Assembly: GCF_035083965.1 (NCBI RefSeq)
Contig: NC_089722.1
Location: 27,240,642-27,304,641 of the forward strand
Length of the DNA: 64,000 nt
Reading direction: 5' to 3'
DNA from: Branchiostoma lanceolatum
Lineage: Eukaryota > Chordata > Leptocardii > Amphioxiformes > Branchiostomatidae
Positions within the stretch are counted from its first letter, which is position 1. Every line of letters begins with the position of its first letter. Positions 22,301-35,200 of this stretch are shown here, piece after piece. Under the pieces are notes generated by a model. That model saw only the letters and a program-made list of their open reading frames with translations, did not search any database and had not been told where the DNA came from. Made by a program: the position numbers and the translations under genes.

Positions 22301-24976
22301 ATTTTATATCGATCTGCAGGCGTTTCAGTGACCTTTCAGTTACTAGCACCGTCCTCAAGAGTGTATTATGTCAATGCGGCAAGAACCAGTGGAGTCCATT
22401 ATAAGCCATGAGTATACATGTAGCTAAAAGGTTTCTGAAACGTCCGGCCACTAATGTCCCTTTGAATATGTGGTTAAATCCCAAATACATCAAGATTTCT
22501 TTTGAGAATATGTGAACAAAACTGACCTGTCCACCGCAATGACCACAAGAGTAAAGGCCGAAGCGGCCACGGCCACGCCCTGCAGACTGGTCAGTTTGCA
22601 GACCAGCTCTCCCAAGCGCCATCCTGCATACAAAATCAACATGGATTGTCCACAGTTGGGCAAATTCAGACGTATAACGTGACTGTTCATTCATGGTCTC
22701 ATTCAATGTTTTACTACGAGTCACGGTGCACTCTAAAAGTCCCCCCCCCCCCCCGGCTACATGAACGCGTGTTTATAGCTGTATAAAACCCTTTTAGCCA
22801 GCCCAACTGATATCAAGCGTTAAACTGATGAGAGCATAACTGTAACTGAAGAAATTAGCAGGTAAAGTTCGGCAGTCGCCCGCTGAAGGGGTTGCGCTAA
22901 AGATTCATAAATGACTACAAAATGTCGTTGTGCCGTGCCAACGTGTTAAAAACATGGGATTTGTTAACAAATCGGTTTTGGTTTAGTCCATAGTACCGGA
23001 CTAGTTCAACATATAGTGTACTGGTCGTCTCTTGGCCATATATAAACGATGAAAACGTGATGAAATTACAAATTTTGTTCCAGAGAGTATTTTCGGTTTG
23101 GCGCAAAGATCCCAGGATTTGACATACAATTACGGGTAGATGGCAATGTACGTAACTCAGGCTACCACCAGTGGTTACTTCTTATAGAAATGATAGTTTT
23201 TGGTGCGTCTTTAACAGAGGATCAGAAGGAACAGAACAGCTTACTTCGGCATGATGTCGACAGAAACGTTCAAGTCAGTTACTTCAGCACATGTATTATC
23301 AAACTGTTGGTAGATATATAGGCAATGATGTGTAACGTATCGTTTCGGGGTTTCATTTGAAAAAAAAGATCAGTATGCATGAGTTTCTCTGAATACTCAA
23401 TGATTAACTGTGTAATTCAAGACTATAATCTTATCTTAACATTTCCATAGAGCTGGCTAGCACTGATATATATAGAATACAACACGGGGTATTCCGTATC
23501 ACCCGAGGTACCAGCCCGACCGCGGGTCGGATCGCCCGACGGCCTTAGGCCGGAGGGCGATCCGACCCGCGGGAGGGCTGGGACCGAGGGTGATGCGGAA
23601 TACAACGTGTTGTATTTTATTTATGTCATGCCTTGGTCATACCCACCTTAGAAAACACACATTTCAATGCGGAATGCGCCAGAAGTTGAGGGAGTTTTGT
23701 GTCCTCGAACAAGAAACTGTAGCAACATTGATTCCAATCTCCGCGAATCCAGTATTCGAATTTCCGACGGCGGCGCAACCGGTGCGCTCGAAATGCGTTC
23801 GAAATATTCTATGGAAGCCTGTGTGATAACACTCCCGAACCCTATGTGATCCGGATAGTTATCACACGATCCGGAACACCCGTATCAGGCCCAGGCATGA
23901 CATAATGAATCATACAAACATCATTTCACATCATTTCTCGATGATTTGATTGCGTGGGACAGTTGGAACACACTGAGATAGGATTTGACGAAATCCGTAA
24001 TACTACTATGGAGATAATGTTTCTCGTTTGTTAACAGACTGTTCTGTACTCATCATGCCAGCCTGATACAATCTATACTGAAATCTGATTGGCGGTACAG
24101 TAATACCTACCTCAAATGATCATTATACGTTTAGTCTTTGTCTATGCATATGTATATTATTCATCAACATAGCCAAGCTGTGTGGACCAATCACACGACT
24201 CTATTTCTATATTTGGTTATGCAGCCATATCGTCATAACTATAGGTTAGTGAGGAAGAAAGCCGTGCATATATGATCGGCAAATAATGCATGATGGCACT
24301 TGAACAATGTCTGTGTTAGTTATGGTCGACTCGTTTCGGTTTGTATGATAATAACATTATTTACCCACCTTTTCTCTAACTGTGTTTATAATGAGCTTCG
24401 AGTACCCTCCATTGCAGACTCCTTCCGGCTATTTTCTTTTAAGTTACCGTTTTCTTGTAATGTTTTTTTCTTATTGTTGGCTTTTTTTTCCGACCAGCAA
24501 TTAGAAAAAAAACCGCAACGGACTCTGAGCTTCCAGGTGGTTTATTTGGTGGGTATTGATCACTGGCAGGGCGTTATATTACCATAAACACCGGAAGAAA
24601 GTGGGTCATTTACCCTTAATCTGAACGCCTGAAATTAAACAAGGAGGAAAAGACCAGTTTTATTTTTTACTGTAATTTGTTATTGACAAAAAACGATAAA
24701 TAACTGACCTGTAAAGATGTGGTTGACCAAGGTCACAGGCATGCACAGCACGGTCACCATGAGGTCACTCAGGGCCAAGTTCACGATGAAGTAGCTGGTG
24801 GCACTGCGCAGGTTCTGGTTACGTCCCACCACGATGCCGACTAGAGCGTTACCCACAATGCTTAGCAAAATAATGGCGACGAAAAACATCACGATGACCA
24901 CAGTGACAGCCGTCGAGTGTTTCATGACCGGTACTTCTAGCACTTCGTCTCCGAAGTAGCGTGTTGTGTTGTTCAT
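19356..24976 (-). CDS. Class A GPCR, NPFF/RFamide-receptor-like (paralog 1)
   Basis: Three coding exons, 24976-24709, 22623-22527 (97 bp) and 20157-19356, join in phase 1 and then phase 2. They give a complete 388-aa seven-TM peptide receptor of the plasma membrane. TM2 has NLALSD followed by CMPVTLV as in NPFF receptors. Cys98 at the top of TM3 and Cys178 in the second extracellular loop can form the usual disulfide. DRY is at 121-123, TM6 reads SWLPYH (262-267), and TM7 has NPILY (305-309) followed by YCNRNFRKEF. N-glycosylation sites include NNTT at the N-terminus and NDT in loop 2. The start MNNTT is preceded by an acceptor (CCTCTAG|GGCG, exon edge at 25021), so an untranslated exon lies upstream. 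TM7 resembles NPFFR (HWLxxxNSxxNPIxYG) more than QRFP or orexin receptors, but the ligand is unknown. Confidence 0.92.
20663..20768. mobile_element. 106-bp foldback MITE with about 10-bp target duplication
   Basis: Arms 20663-20705 and 20728-20768 are reverse complements (core TCCAGGCTCTACCTTCAC). They enclose a 22-base loop. The element is flanked by ACTCTGGGAT on the left and ACTCTGGCAT on the right (one mismatch). It lies in an intron of GPCR 1. Confidence 0.75.
21480..22000. other. CpG-rich block in GPCR 1 intron
   Basis: Noticeably richer in GC and CpG than the flanking AT-rich intron. It has a 128-codon minus frame at 21480-21866 that matches no family I know and has no matching splice partners. 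It may be an alternative promoter or an old insertion. Confidence 0.3.
22740..22755. repeat. Poly-C tract
   Basis: A run of about 15 C just upstream of GPCR 1 exon 2. Similar runs occur at 17823 and 58180. Confidence 0.85.
23469..23904. mobile_element. Dispersed repeat with GC-rich foldback head, copy 1
   Basis: The head (about 23469-23617) is a foldback with roughly 60-bp arms, containing GGTCGGATCGCC / GGCGATCCGACC and bounded by GAATACAACACG / CGTGTTGTATT. The tail ends with CCAGGCATGACATAAT, an inverted match to TTATGTCATGCCTTGG at about 23619. The same unit recurs in the same orientation at 59670-60057. It lies in the GPCR 1 intron between exons 1 and 2. Confidence 0.8.
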
Positions 24977-27900
24977 CGTTTCTGACTCCGGTTCGCTCTG
25001 TCGTTCAAATCGGATGTCGCCCTAGAGGTAAAAAGAAAACATATGATTTACAGCTTATTCTCTTTCTACTCTTAAGTGCGTGTGATGTTTTCAGATCATT
25101 AAAAACATTGACGTCATAACATCAAAGTGGTAAATAGCCTCTGTCGGCAAACATTTACCTTTTAAGAAATCCTAATTCACGCCAGCCCTACAGCATCGGT
25201 TCTGACAAAACAGCGTTATTCGAGAATCAGTCTCTGCCACATTTAGTCAAGCTCACTTCTGTTGCAAAATCTTTTCTCCTAATCCCCTTTTTTCTGCGTT
25301 GTGCATCACTCTAGCTTCTCCTGATTTTAGCTGCCTGCCGGTGTGCATCTCCATCTGGAACTGGTGCTCCCAGTGCTCCGTGTTTAATCAATGGCCTTTA
25401 AGTCCCTCTTGTATACCTTTTTAAACAACAGCTGTTGCCGCCCTTTTTCCCTTTCATAAATTATCAGTAGAAGTCTTTGACATTAAAATATAGTTTGAAT
25501 AAGGTGAGCGATCGTTTTGAGTAATGTGAAAGCTAATATTGTAAACATTCGAGCGCAGACTTCATAGAGATAAGACTGATAGACGGCTCACAGAAATGTT
25601 AGTACTGACGCAGTTCCAACGAAGACTCTTATTACTTGGGGTGATAGCAATGACCATATTGAGTACGTTATTTGTCATTCGACGATCCGTGACTGAGCTG
25701 AAATGCTGTAACATACGTTCGGTATATAAACTGCTGTCTGGTAAACCAATACCATCATTAGTCCAAAACCGGGCAATATAGTACTAGTACTGAAGGTAGG
25801 CTGAGCCATATTTTGAAAACAGATTTTAGAAGGAAAAAAAATCTAATGTGGTATCTTTGTTTTTATGATCAGACATTTTTCTTAGATTTTCGGCGTTTCA
25901 GATGATTTGAAGGCAAATTTGGAATTCATTTCCCGGGAGATATACATGTAAGCTGACTATACAAACAACTACTACTACTACCATACAAACAACAATTATA
26001 TTCTGAAAGGACCTAAGTTTCACTGTGACTGTTACAACTAAAATTGGTTGGCTACCATAACAATGTATCATATGAACTGTTGCCATATTGAAAACGTCTG
26101 CTTGAGGCTTCAGTTAAAAGTATTGCTCTGTAGCAGAATTCACGTCCATGGCTCATTGCAATGATAGCCACCATGAGTTGCATCAAATGGAAACGAATGA
26201 AACCTGACGTGAAAAAAAGGAAACAAACAAGATGAACCATACCTGAAAAATCCTGTGCCAAGATGCAAGATCTCTCAGTGTTCTTCCCACTACTATCCCC
26301 GGGCGGATTCTCTCTAATCTGATATGACGGAAATGGGATCGTTTGACAGAGCGTTTTGTACAACCTTAAATGGTAAATGTCCTGTCTGAGGGACCAACCA
26401 AAAGAAACCACACAGGAGGAGGAGTAATTGTAAAATATACAAACGAAAAAGAAAATGCTTCAAGAGATGTTGAGTAAGAACTGATGTAGAATTTGAAACG
26501 TCAAATCATATAATGAGTGAAATGCTAAACTGAAGAAAGATAAAACTGCATCGTCAAATATTCAAGGCCATGTCGTAACTCTTAGTGGACCCGACTGAGA
26601 GACGATGGAAAATACGCTACGTCTGGCTTTCTACGCCATAAATGACGTGATGAGTTCTTAATAAGCAATTTCTGACGCGCCTCAAGGAAATGAGCAATTC
26701 AAAGAAATCTTATCGCCACAGGGACTTCAAATAAGACGATAAATTGTCTGCGTCTGTCTATTATCTCAGACCCAAGCTCATTCAACGTGACCATAAACTG
26801 ATTTGGGTAAATCTATTGCAAATAAATGCGTTGCTGTTTCTTAGCAACGGTTTTCAGTGACAATCGAGTACACGATTAAATCGCATTCATGGTACCACCT
26901 GGAGAAGAAGTTCAAAATTCTCACGGATCGTAAAAGTTTGCAATTAGAAAGATGCAAGCTTAAAGTTGTCGAATTGCTGCAATACGTTAGGCCCTAGTAG
27001 ACCATACCGACTGTAAACAAGTGCATGTCGGCCAGAGCTATTATAGAAATGGAGCTTGGCAAGCCTTATTTGATGTAAAGTAATAAATGCGATAATCTAA
27101 TAAAAAAAACTGATTACTGGGTTTCAACACAAATCAGTGACGTCACATGCACAATGATCGAAAACATGCAAAAAACTCAGTAGAAGACAATAAACGACTT
27201 GTGTATCTTTATGGCTGTGAACGATGAGAAATTGTAATAAACTTCGGGTTAGTTGTCACGACAGACCATATCACCACCCAGGCGACACTAATTGTGCTTT
27301 TATCCACATCCTGCCAACATATAATGGATACATCATGAGTAAACAGATAATCAGACCCTGGTAGACCAATTAGATATCTGAACGTTTCATCGTCCATGCA
27401 AAACTAATCAAAATGTCTAGTTCAAACGGAGAGGGATGCAGATACTAAGAATTATGCTTATTAGTTTTATAGACGTGGCGGTTTTTTCTGCAATTTCTCT
27501 TGCATCTTTATAAAAAAATATGACAACATAACGCTAGAAACAGAAGAACTTAACAAATGAAAAATATATACCACGGATCCGAGAACACATATCAACATAT
27601 ATGAAATGGAAATGAAGCTACTTTTGTCTTCACACCAAGACATATAATTTGGTGTTCTTAATTTTTGTACAATCCATAAAACGTAATCGTTATAAAATGT
27701 TGTAATTTCTTTAGAAAAGTTTTGCTTGGAGAAAAATCAGCAAAACTGTTTGTATCCATGGTTACGTCATGTTGCAATCGTTCTGTGGTTAATTAAACAT
27801 GCCTTTTTGACATCACTAAAATAGAAATAAAATCAGCATGTTAAAAGGCCAATATCGCATTATGGGAAAGTGTTAGCACCTTTCAGTGCTAGTGACATGT

Positions 27901-28800
27901 TAGGGCCATTAGCTTACTAATAGTGAGCTTTAGAAACAACTTTTTTTTACCATTTCACTACCCCCCAATTGCAGACGTTAACGAAAAATGGATTTAATGC
28001 ACAATTGCCTTACATAAGATCTCTTTGACGATTTTATTGTACCTATATTGCTATAGAGTCCGAAAATGGTTTCAATAATTTAAAATGTTTCTCCATTGAA
28101 TCTGTCATTTTGAGATTCCTTAAGCATCAATTTCTCGTTGTGCCCAGAACGGTGTATGACCTGGCTGGTTTAGGGAGATGCCCCTTCCCATTTATCTAAT
28201 GGTCTCCATAAACGCCATCAAACAATTTATGCGAATTCGCTGGCATGAAGCAGTTGTTGGACTTCGGACAGACGGTCTCTTGTGCCTGGTAGAAGTTCAT
28301 GTTAGAAGTTCAATAAAGATATTCACTAATCAATCAATCTATTGATTGATTGATTGATTCATAAAGACTGCAGTTTGGTAGGAAAATGCGGGCTGCATTG
28401 GTTAACGAAAGATTTCTGATGAAAAAATTGACTTGGGAGCCTTTTTTCAACGATCCTTAATCTCGCCAGACATAATGTCGTCTGAAAAACTTTCCTTTTG
28501 ATCATTTCAACCCACAGAGAGCGTTCTTAACTGTACCATTAAATCTCCCTGGGAAAACAGGCCTTGTTGCTAACAAAGCTATGAGCTGATAAGCCAATTA
28601 TCCACAATATTGTCCACTACGCAGATTTTGTCTTGTCCACTGAACCACCGGTTCCTTCAGATGTTTATGTTCTCAATATCATATCAAGTGTAGCAATTAA
28701 TCTAAGAATGAACATTTGAGTCGTTACCGTTTTAAGTTTAATTCTTACAAAGAGCTTGTGGTTGGATTAATATCTAAAGCCTGTACAAGGAGTTAAACAA
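24977..28800. other. Upstream region of GPCR 1
   Basis: Begins with 45 nt of 5' UTR and a splice acceptor at 25022-25023, so the true promoter lies further upstream. Non-coding AT-rich DNA follows. A CGTTGCTG(N6)AGCAACG inverted repeat near 26829 resembles a loosely spaced RFX site. An ATTG-unit simple repeat sits near 28335-28360. No other gene was seen. Confidence 0.45.
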
Positions 28801-28933
28801 TTAAGAGCAAATGTCTGTAAGGATCAAACAATGGTGGCAGGGGTCAAAAAATCGATTCGGCTCATAATTTGCACAGTGATAGTACTTGGCCCACTATCCC
28901 TCAAAATAGCTTTCTTTTTGCTCAACTTCGATT

Positions 28934-28947
28934 GTTGCCATGGCAAC
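28934..28947. promoter_or_regulatory. Perfect RFX X-box palindrome (left arm)
   Basis: GTTGCCATGGCAAC, the symmetrical consensus bound by RFX transcription factors. It sits in the outer unique part of the foldback arm, 130 bp inside its end. Function is inferred from sequence only. Confidence 0.6.
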
Positions 28948-29319
28948 GGGCCAAACAAGTTTTGGGGCCATTTTCCCTGATTTGGGTATGTCAAAAACAT
29001 GAAAATTGGCTCATTTTAGGACATGATTACGAGCAGGTGCTTAAATTCAACGGGAAGACAAAAACTGGGCTAAAAAGAGCAACTATTCAGCTTTACTAGA
29101 ATAGCTCGGAAGTTTTCAGAAATTCAAGTTGAAGTGCTTGGTCAACCTCAAAACAATACAGTGTTTCTAGCTTGTGAAAAAAGGTAAATTTGTCCCAACT
29201 TTGAAACGCTGTAAGTCCAAAGATGGTGTTTTGTTTTGCTTCAAATTTACATCATATATGCAACCAAGTAGTAGCTATCAGGTACTTGTTTTCAAATTGT
29301 GGTATCTTATTTGGTTGTC

Positions 29320-30493
29320 ACGTAACTGTCCTCAGAAGTAGGTCTTTTTTCATGTTTGACGAAAAATATGATGTTGGGCCATATTTAAAGCCCAACATAT
29401 GAAAAAGTAAGAAAGGGATCTGGTTTAAATTCATGTCAAAGGTAACCCTATGCATGTTCTATCAAATGAATGGTTGCAAAGGTTGGTGTCTTATTTCGTT
29501 GCTGTGTACTTGTCCCTAAAAGTAGGCCATATTTTCGACATATGCAGAAATCAACATTTTTGGCTAACTTTGAAGCCCTGAAAAAGTCAAAGTAGGATGT
29601 TTTTTCAATTCAATCCTTTTTCAAATGTACCCCTGTGTGTTGTCTATCAAATGAATGCCTGCAAAGATTGGTGTCTTGTTTCGTTTCCGTGGACTTGTCC
29701 CTAAAAGTAGGCCATATTTTCGACATATGCGGAAATCAACATTTTTGGATACTTTGAAGCCCTGAAGATGTCAAAGTAGGATGTTTTTTCAATTCAATCT
29801 CTTTTCACATGTTTCCCTGTGTGTTGTCTATCATCTGAATGCCTGCAAAGGTTGGTGTCTTGATTCATTGCTGTGTACTTGTCCCTAAAAGTAGGCCATA
29901 TTTTCAACATATGCGGAAATCAACATTTTTGGCTAACTTTGAAGCCCTGAAAAAGTCAAAGTAGGATGTATTTTTCAATTCAATCCTTTTTCAAATGTAC
30001 CCCTGTGTGTTGTCTATCAAATGAATGCCTGCAAAGATTGGTGTCTTATTTCGTTTCCGTGGACTTGTCCCTAAAAGTAGGCCATATTTTTGACATATGC
30101 GGAAATCAATATTTTTGGCTAACTTTGAAGCCCTAAAGATGTCAAAATAGGATGTTTTTTTCAATTCAATCTCTTTTCAGATGTTTCCCTGTGTGTTGTC
30201 TATCAACTGAATGCCTGCAAATGTTGGTGTCTTGTTTCGTTGCTGTGTACTTGTCCCTAAAAGTGGGCAATATTTTGGGCATGTGTGGAAATTGATAATT
30301 TGGGCTATGTTTGAAGCCCTGAAGATGTCAAATTAGGATGTTTTTCAATTCAATCTTTTATCAGAAGTACCCCTGTGTATTGTCTATGAAATGAATGCTT
30401 GCAAAGGTTTGTGTCTTGCTTTGTTGCCGTGGAATTGTCCCTAAAAGTAGGCCATACTTTGCATATATACAGAAACTAGTGTTTTTTGGCTAT
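29320..30493. repeat. Tandem array of about 185-bp units, left arm
   Basis: About seven units with landmarks at roughly 29328, 29512, 29698, 29881, 30067, 30254 and 30437. Adjacent units differ by point changes and 1-3 base indels. The outermost unit is the most diverged. Alternate units resemble each other in details such as 'GTTTCCGTGGACTTGTCC' versus 'GTTGCTGTGTACTTGTCC', hinting at a two-unit higher-order period. Confidence 0.85.
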
Positions 30494-30544
30494 CTTTTTA
30501 AAAGATATCCTACTTTGACATTTTCTAAGCCTCCTTGCTGAAAC

Positions 30545-31710
30545 ATAGCCAAAAAACACTAGTTTCTGAATATGCAAAGTATGGCCTACTTTTAGGGACA
30601 AGCCCACGGCAGCAAAGCAAGACACAAACCTTTGCAAGCATTCATTTCATAGACAATACACAGGGGTACTTCCGATAAAAGATTGAATTGAAAAACATCC
30701 TACTTTGACATCTTCAGGGCTTCAAAGTTAGCCCAAAATATCAATTTCCACACATGCCCAAAATATGGCCTACTTTTAGAGACAAATACACAGCAACGAA
30801 ACAGGACACCAACTTTGCAGGCATTCAGATGATAGACAATACACAGGGAAACATCTCACAAAAGATTAAATTGAAAAAACATCCTACTTTGACTTTTTCA
30901 GGGCTTCAAAGTTAGCCAAAATGTTGATTTCCGCATATGTCAAAAATATGGCCTACTTTTAGGGACAAGTCCACGGAAACGAAATAAGACACCAATCTTT
31001 GCAGGCATTCATTTGATAGACAACACACAGGGGTACATTTGAGAAAGGATTGAATTGAAAAAACATCCTACTTTGACTTTTCTAGGGCTTCAAAGTTAGC
31101 CAAAAATGTTGATTTCCGCATATGTTGAAAATATGGCCTACTTTTAGGGACAAGTACACAGCAACGAATCAAGACACCAATCTTTGCAGGCATTCAGATG
31201 ATAGACAACACACGGGGAAACATGTGAAAAGAGATTGAATTGAAAAAAAACATCCTACTTTGACATCTTCAGGGCTTCAAAGTATCCAAAAATGTTGATT
31301 TCCGCATATGTCGAAAATATGGCCTACTTTTAGGGACAAGTCCACGGAAACGAAACAAGACACCAATCTTTGCAGGCATTCATTTGATAGACAACACACA
31401 GGGGTACATTTGAAAAAGGATTGAATTGTAAAAACATCCTACTTTGACTTTTTCAGTGCTTCAAAGTTAGCCAAAAATGTTGATTTCCGCATATGTCGAA
31501 AATATGGCCTACTTTTAGGGACAAGTACACAGCAACGAAATAAGACACCAACCTTTGCAACCATTCATTTGATAGAACATGCATAGGGTTACCTTTGACA
31601 TGAATTTAAACCAGATTCCTTTCTTACTTTCTCATATATTGGGCTTTAAATATGGCCCAACATCATATTTTTCGTCAAACATGAAAAAAGACCTACTTCT
31701 GAGGACAGTT
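30545..31710. repeat. Tandem array of about 185-bp units, right arm
   Basis: Inverted counterpart of the left-arm array, with 'GCCTACTTTTAGGGACAAG' landmarks spaced 184-186 bp from about 30583 to 31690. Each unit matches its mirror partner in the left arm better than its own neighbours, so the arms are copied or kept alike as whole arms. Confidence 0.85.
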
Positions 31711-32086
31711 ACGTGACAACCAAATAAGATACCACAATTTGAAAACTAGTACCTGATAGCTACTACTTGGTTGTATATATGATGTAAATTTGAAGCAAAA
31801 TAAAACACTATCTTTGGACTTACAGCGTTTCAAAGTTGGGACAAAATTACCTTTTTTCACAAGCTACAAACACTGTATTGTTTTGAGGTTGCCCAAGCAC
31901 TTCAACTTGAATTTCTGAAAACTTCCGAGCTATTCTAGTAAAGCTGAATAGTTGCTCTTTTTAGCCCATTTTTTGTTTTCCCGTTGAATTTAAGCACCTG
32001 CTCGTAATCATGTCCTAAAATGAGCCAATTTTCATGTTTTTGACATACCTAAATCAGGGAAAATGGCCCCAAAACTTGTTTGGCCC

Positions 32087-32100
32087 GTTGCCATGGCAAC
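32087..32100. promoter_or_regulatory. Perfect RFX X-box palindrome (right arm)
   Basis: GTTGCCATGGCAAC, mirror copy of the site in the left arm of the giant foldback. Confidence 0.6.
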
Positions 32101-32232
32101 AATCGAAGTTGAGCAAAAAGAAAGCATTTTGAGGGATAGTGGGCCAAGTACTATCACTGTGCAAGATATGAGCCGAATCGATTTTTTGACCCCTGCCACC
32201 ATTGTTTGATCCTTACAGACATTTGCTCTTAA

Positions 32233-35200
32233 AGCTTGAAGATTTTACGTGCTATTGCTTGTTTAAAATCAAATATTGAGTTGAAATACGAAAAGGTAGC
32301 GTTAGATGTTACAAGTTTTGAGTAAGTGATCCTAGAATCTTGCTGTAGTTGCTGTTGTAGTTCTAGTTTTAGGGTGAACTCAGGAAAAGAATGGTGGAAA
32401 AAGACAAATTTGGAAAACTTAGGTCATGAAGTCCACACCTTTATTGAGAGGCGTATCCTCATTTTGCTGTTTATCTTAGATACAAACTTTTATACGTTGT
32501 AGTTTTTTCTGTCATACATTACATCAAATATTACACCTCGATAGATACAGGTATTGAAGTGTGATGGACCTGTCAACAGGAAATAAAACAACAGAAGGAG
32601 CATCACCGTTGTAATTTTTTTCTTTAAATTGCTCACGTCTTCACAAAAATATGAAGACTGTTTTGGACGTTGTAAACATCCGGCAAACACAATCATCGAT
32701 GGAAGAAAACAAGCAGGAAACGTGTCTTGTTTTCCAAACGTGGTGCCTTCATGGTGAAGCTAACGTGTTGTGAAGTGTGCTATGGTGACGAAACTTGCAT
32801 GTTGACAGCGTAAAGCCCCTACTCACTGACCCAACGCACGATGGACACCTCGCTGCGACTGAGCGATCAGCGCTCTCAAACGAATTTCATCGATAACTAG
32901 AGTTCCACGACCTCAAATCTTCGCCAAATGATTTTAACCTTTATGATTTCCGGATCAAGTCCCACCCACCTACCAAATATCAAGACAATCCATCCAAGCC
33001 TTCTTGAGTTATGCTGTTCAATTACACACACATACACATACACACAAACGCTACCCAAAACGTAATCCTCTTGGCGAAGATAAAAACTAATTTTTACGCT
33101 TTCTGTGTTTTGTTGCCTTTTTCGTCATACTTGTACATTTTGCATCCCTACACCATGAAATTTTGCTACCGTGAAGATAAAATGAATTACAGCATTCCCA
33201 TTATAAAGTCAAGGGTAACACAAATCCAGTTTAGGACGCAGAAACGTGAGATAGGGCTTACATGTAACTAATTCAGTCCTTAAAAACGCAACGTGAGTGT
33301 CCTGTACATCACAAGGGAAACCGTCCAAGACACGAGTACAGTTGATGAGCCTAATCATAATCCACTGACACGGAGGCATTATATGCGGGATGCATCTGTT
33401 CGCCTGAAGTGTGGGGTTGAATAGGTTCGTTTACAGCAATGTTTAGTCGTAGCAACATCTTGGGGTTTCAAATTGGCTCTCACCAAGTAAGAGTCGATTT
33501 CTGCAGCGCATAACGCGCGCAAACGCTGGCGGATAGATATGATTCTGTTATCTGATTTCAAATGCGCGCACAGACACATTTAGAAAAGGGTTGACTTGAT
33601 TATCGTTAGAGGCCTCACGTGTACACTTGCCAGTAAGGGCATTCCATACAACAAACGAGCCGCCCAGTTTAGCCTTGCAAAGTCATAAAGCACGCTAACG
33701 TTAAATGTGGATAACCTTCGCAAGAATTACCTGTTCATTGTTACACAGAGCACGTTTTCGACGAGGGTGACGACCTGTCTATACATACACAAACTTGTGC
33801 TCCTGTTTATCAGTAGGGATTATGAAGAAATTACAAACCTTTCATCGAGTTCAAAGATTATTTTATGGTTACAGGAACAGGCTACAGCTGTGTCTGAACT
33901 GTTTTATTTCGCCAAGTAAATCAATCGGACCATAGACAAATAAGAATCTGCTAGGGAAAAATACCGAATGTACAAGACATGCTTTTGGTTACATAACTGG
34001 TTTATACGAATTAATTTTTTTCATTGCCGTGACGTCATACGGAAATGTGTAGCCTGCGTATGGTTGATTTACCTACAGCATTATTGGCATTCAGGTGTTT
34101 CTTTGATAAGGGAAAGTAAGCATTAACAGTTGCCGTCATCAAACATTACTTTCACTTTAGAAGATACTTCTGTGTAAATCTTTATAAGGACTAACGGCTG
34201 TTACATGTATAACATGTACCGTTCCGCGCTTAATTGGTTTGATAGGAGAGAGATACGACACCAAATAGTCGAAGTTGATTAGAGTGAGAAGGGCAATGAC
34301 TCCCATTAACATGTCTCTGGTAAGTAGAGAAGCGGCATACAAGAATGACAAGCTAAATATACTTTCAACGTAAATCAATATTCTGATGGCAGCTTGTGGA
34401 GTTGAAAGTCGTTGCCTCGAGTACTGTTGTAGCATCTTCACTAAATAGCTTTAAAGAACGTTAAACTTTACAGCTAGATGTGCAAATGTTGCGTGTGACA
34501 GGTCGTTCCGTGTGCTATGACTAGCATGCAGCTGCCGCACCGCGAACATCGCAATGTGGTAATACCGGCTATATAGATACACTGATGATACGAGCTTATC
34601 ACGAATAGTAAAAAAAATATCTATTTTCAAATTGTTAGAAGCTAAGGTAGGATATATTTGTACATCGTTCAGTTATAAGTGGCTTTTTGCATTGGAGAGA
34701 TACTACTCCTATTCGCATATTTAGAGGTACCGCTCTTGTTTGCACTGAGGAGTTACTACTCTAGATCTTATTGATGAAACCGAAATATTTTCTAAGATCA
34801 TGTTATACCGTGCCAACGTATGTTATGGTACGGTCACATATGTACATTTTAGGGAGTTTCGCCCCGGTCTGGCCCCGAAGCCACAAATTTGTCGGGGGAG
34901 GGGTGTGTGGGATAAACATTTCGGTGGCGGCAAGTTCCGGTCGACAAATAGCCTCGCCCGTCCAGCATCCCAACCATTTCTCATGAATGATACCTCCTAT
35001 TCCACGCTAAATGTGGGAACCATTATATAAACTGCTGATGACTTTACAGCTAGCTTTTATCTCATAAGCCTATATGAATGAGCTAAATTGACTTACCGGC
35101 TAATTCCCCACCCGCGGACAATATCTGGCTGGTACCGAGACAACCATCTATAGCAGGACACGCACGCAGTCCTACTGATATGTAATTAATCAAAAGCAGT

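Larger units (their letters stand above)
28801..32232. mobile_element. Giant 3.4-kb foldback element bounded by TTAA
   Basis: Left arm 28805-30493 and right arm 30545-32228 are near-identical reverse complements. They flank a spacer of only about 51 bp. The outer ends read TTAA-GAGCAAATGTCTGTAAGG and the exact inverse, so each end sits at a TTAA, which would be the target duplication of a piggyBac-type insertion. The outer ~330 bp of each arm is unique. The inner part is about seven tandem copies of a 183-187 bp unit (for example near 29512, 29698, 29881, 30067, 30254 and 30437), each with 'GTCCCTAAAAGTAGGCCATA'. There is no significant open frame. It lies between the two divergent GPCR genes, with a perfect RFX X-box in each arm. 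Confidence 0.9.

Noticed and set aside
25446..25455. Another TTTCNNTTTC match (TTTCCCTTTC)
   Set aside because: An isolated hit in a pyrimidine-rich stretch, so background; noted because it shows single matches are not meaningful alone.
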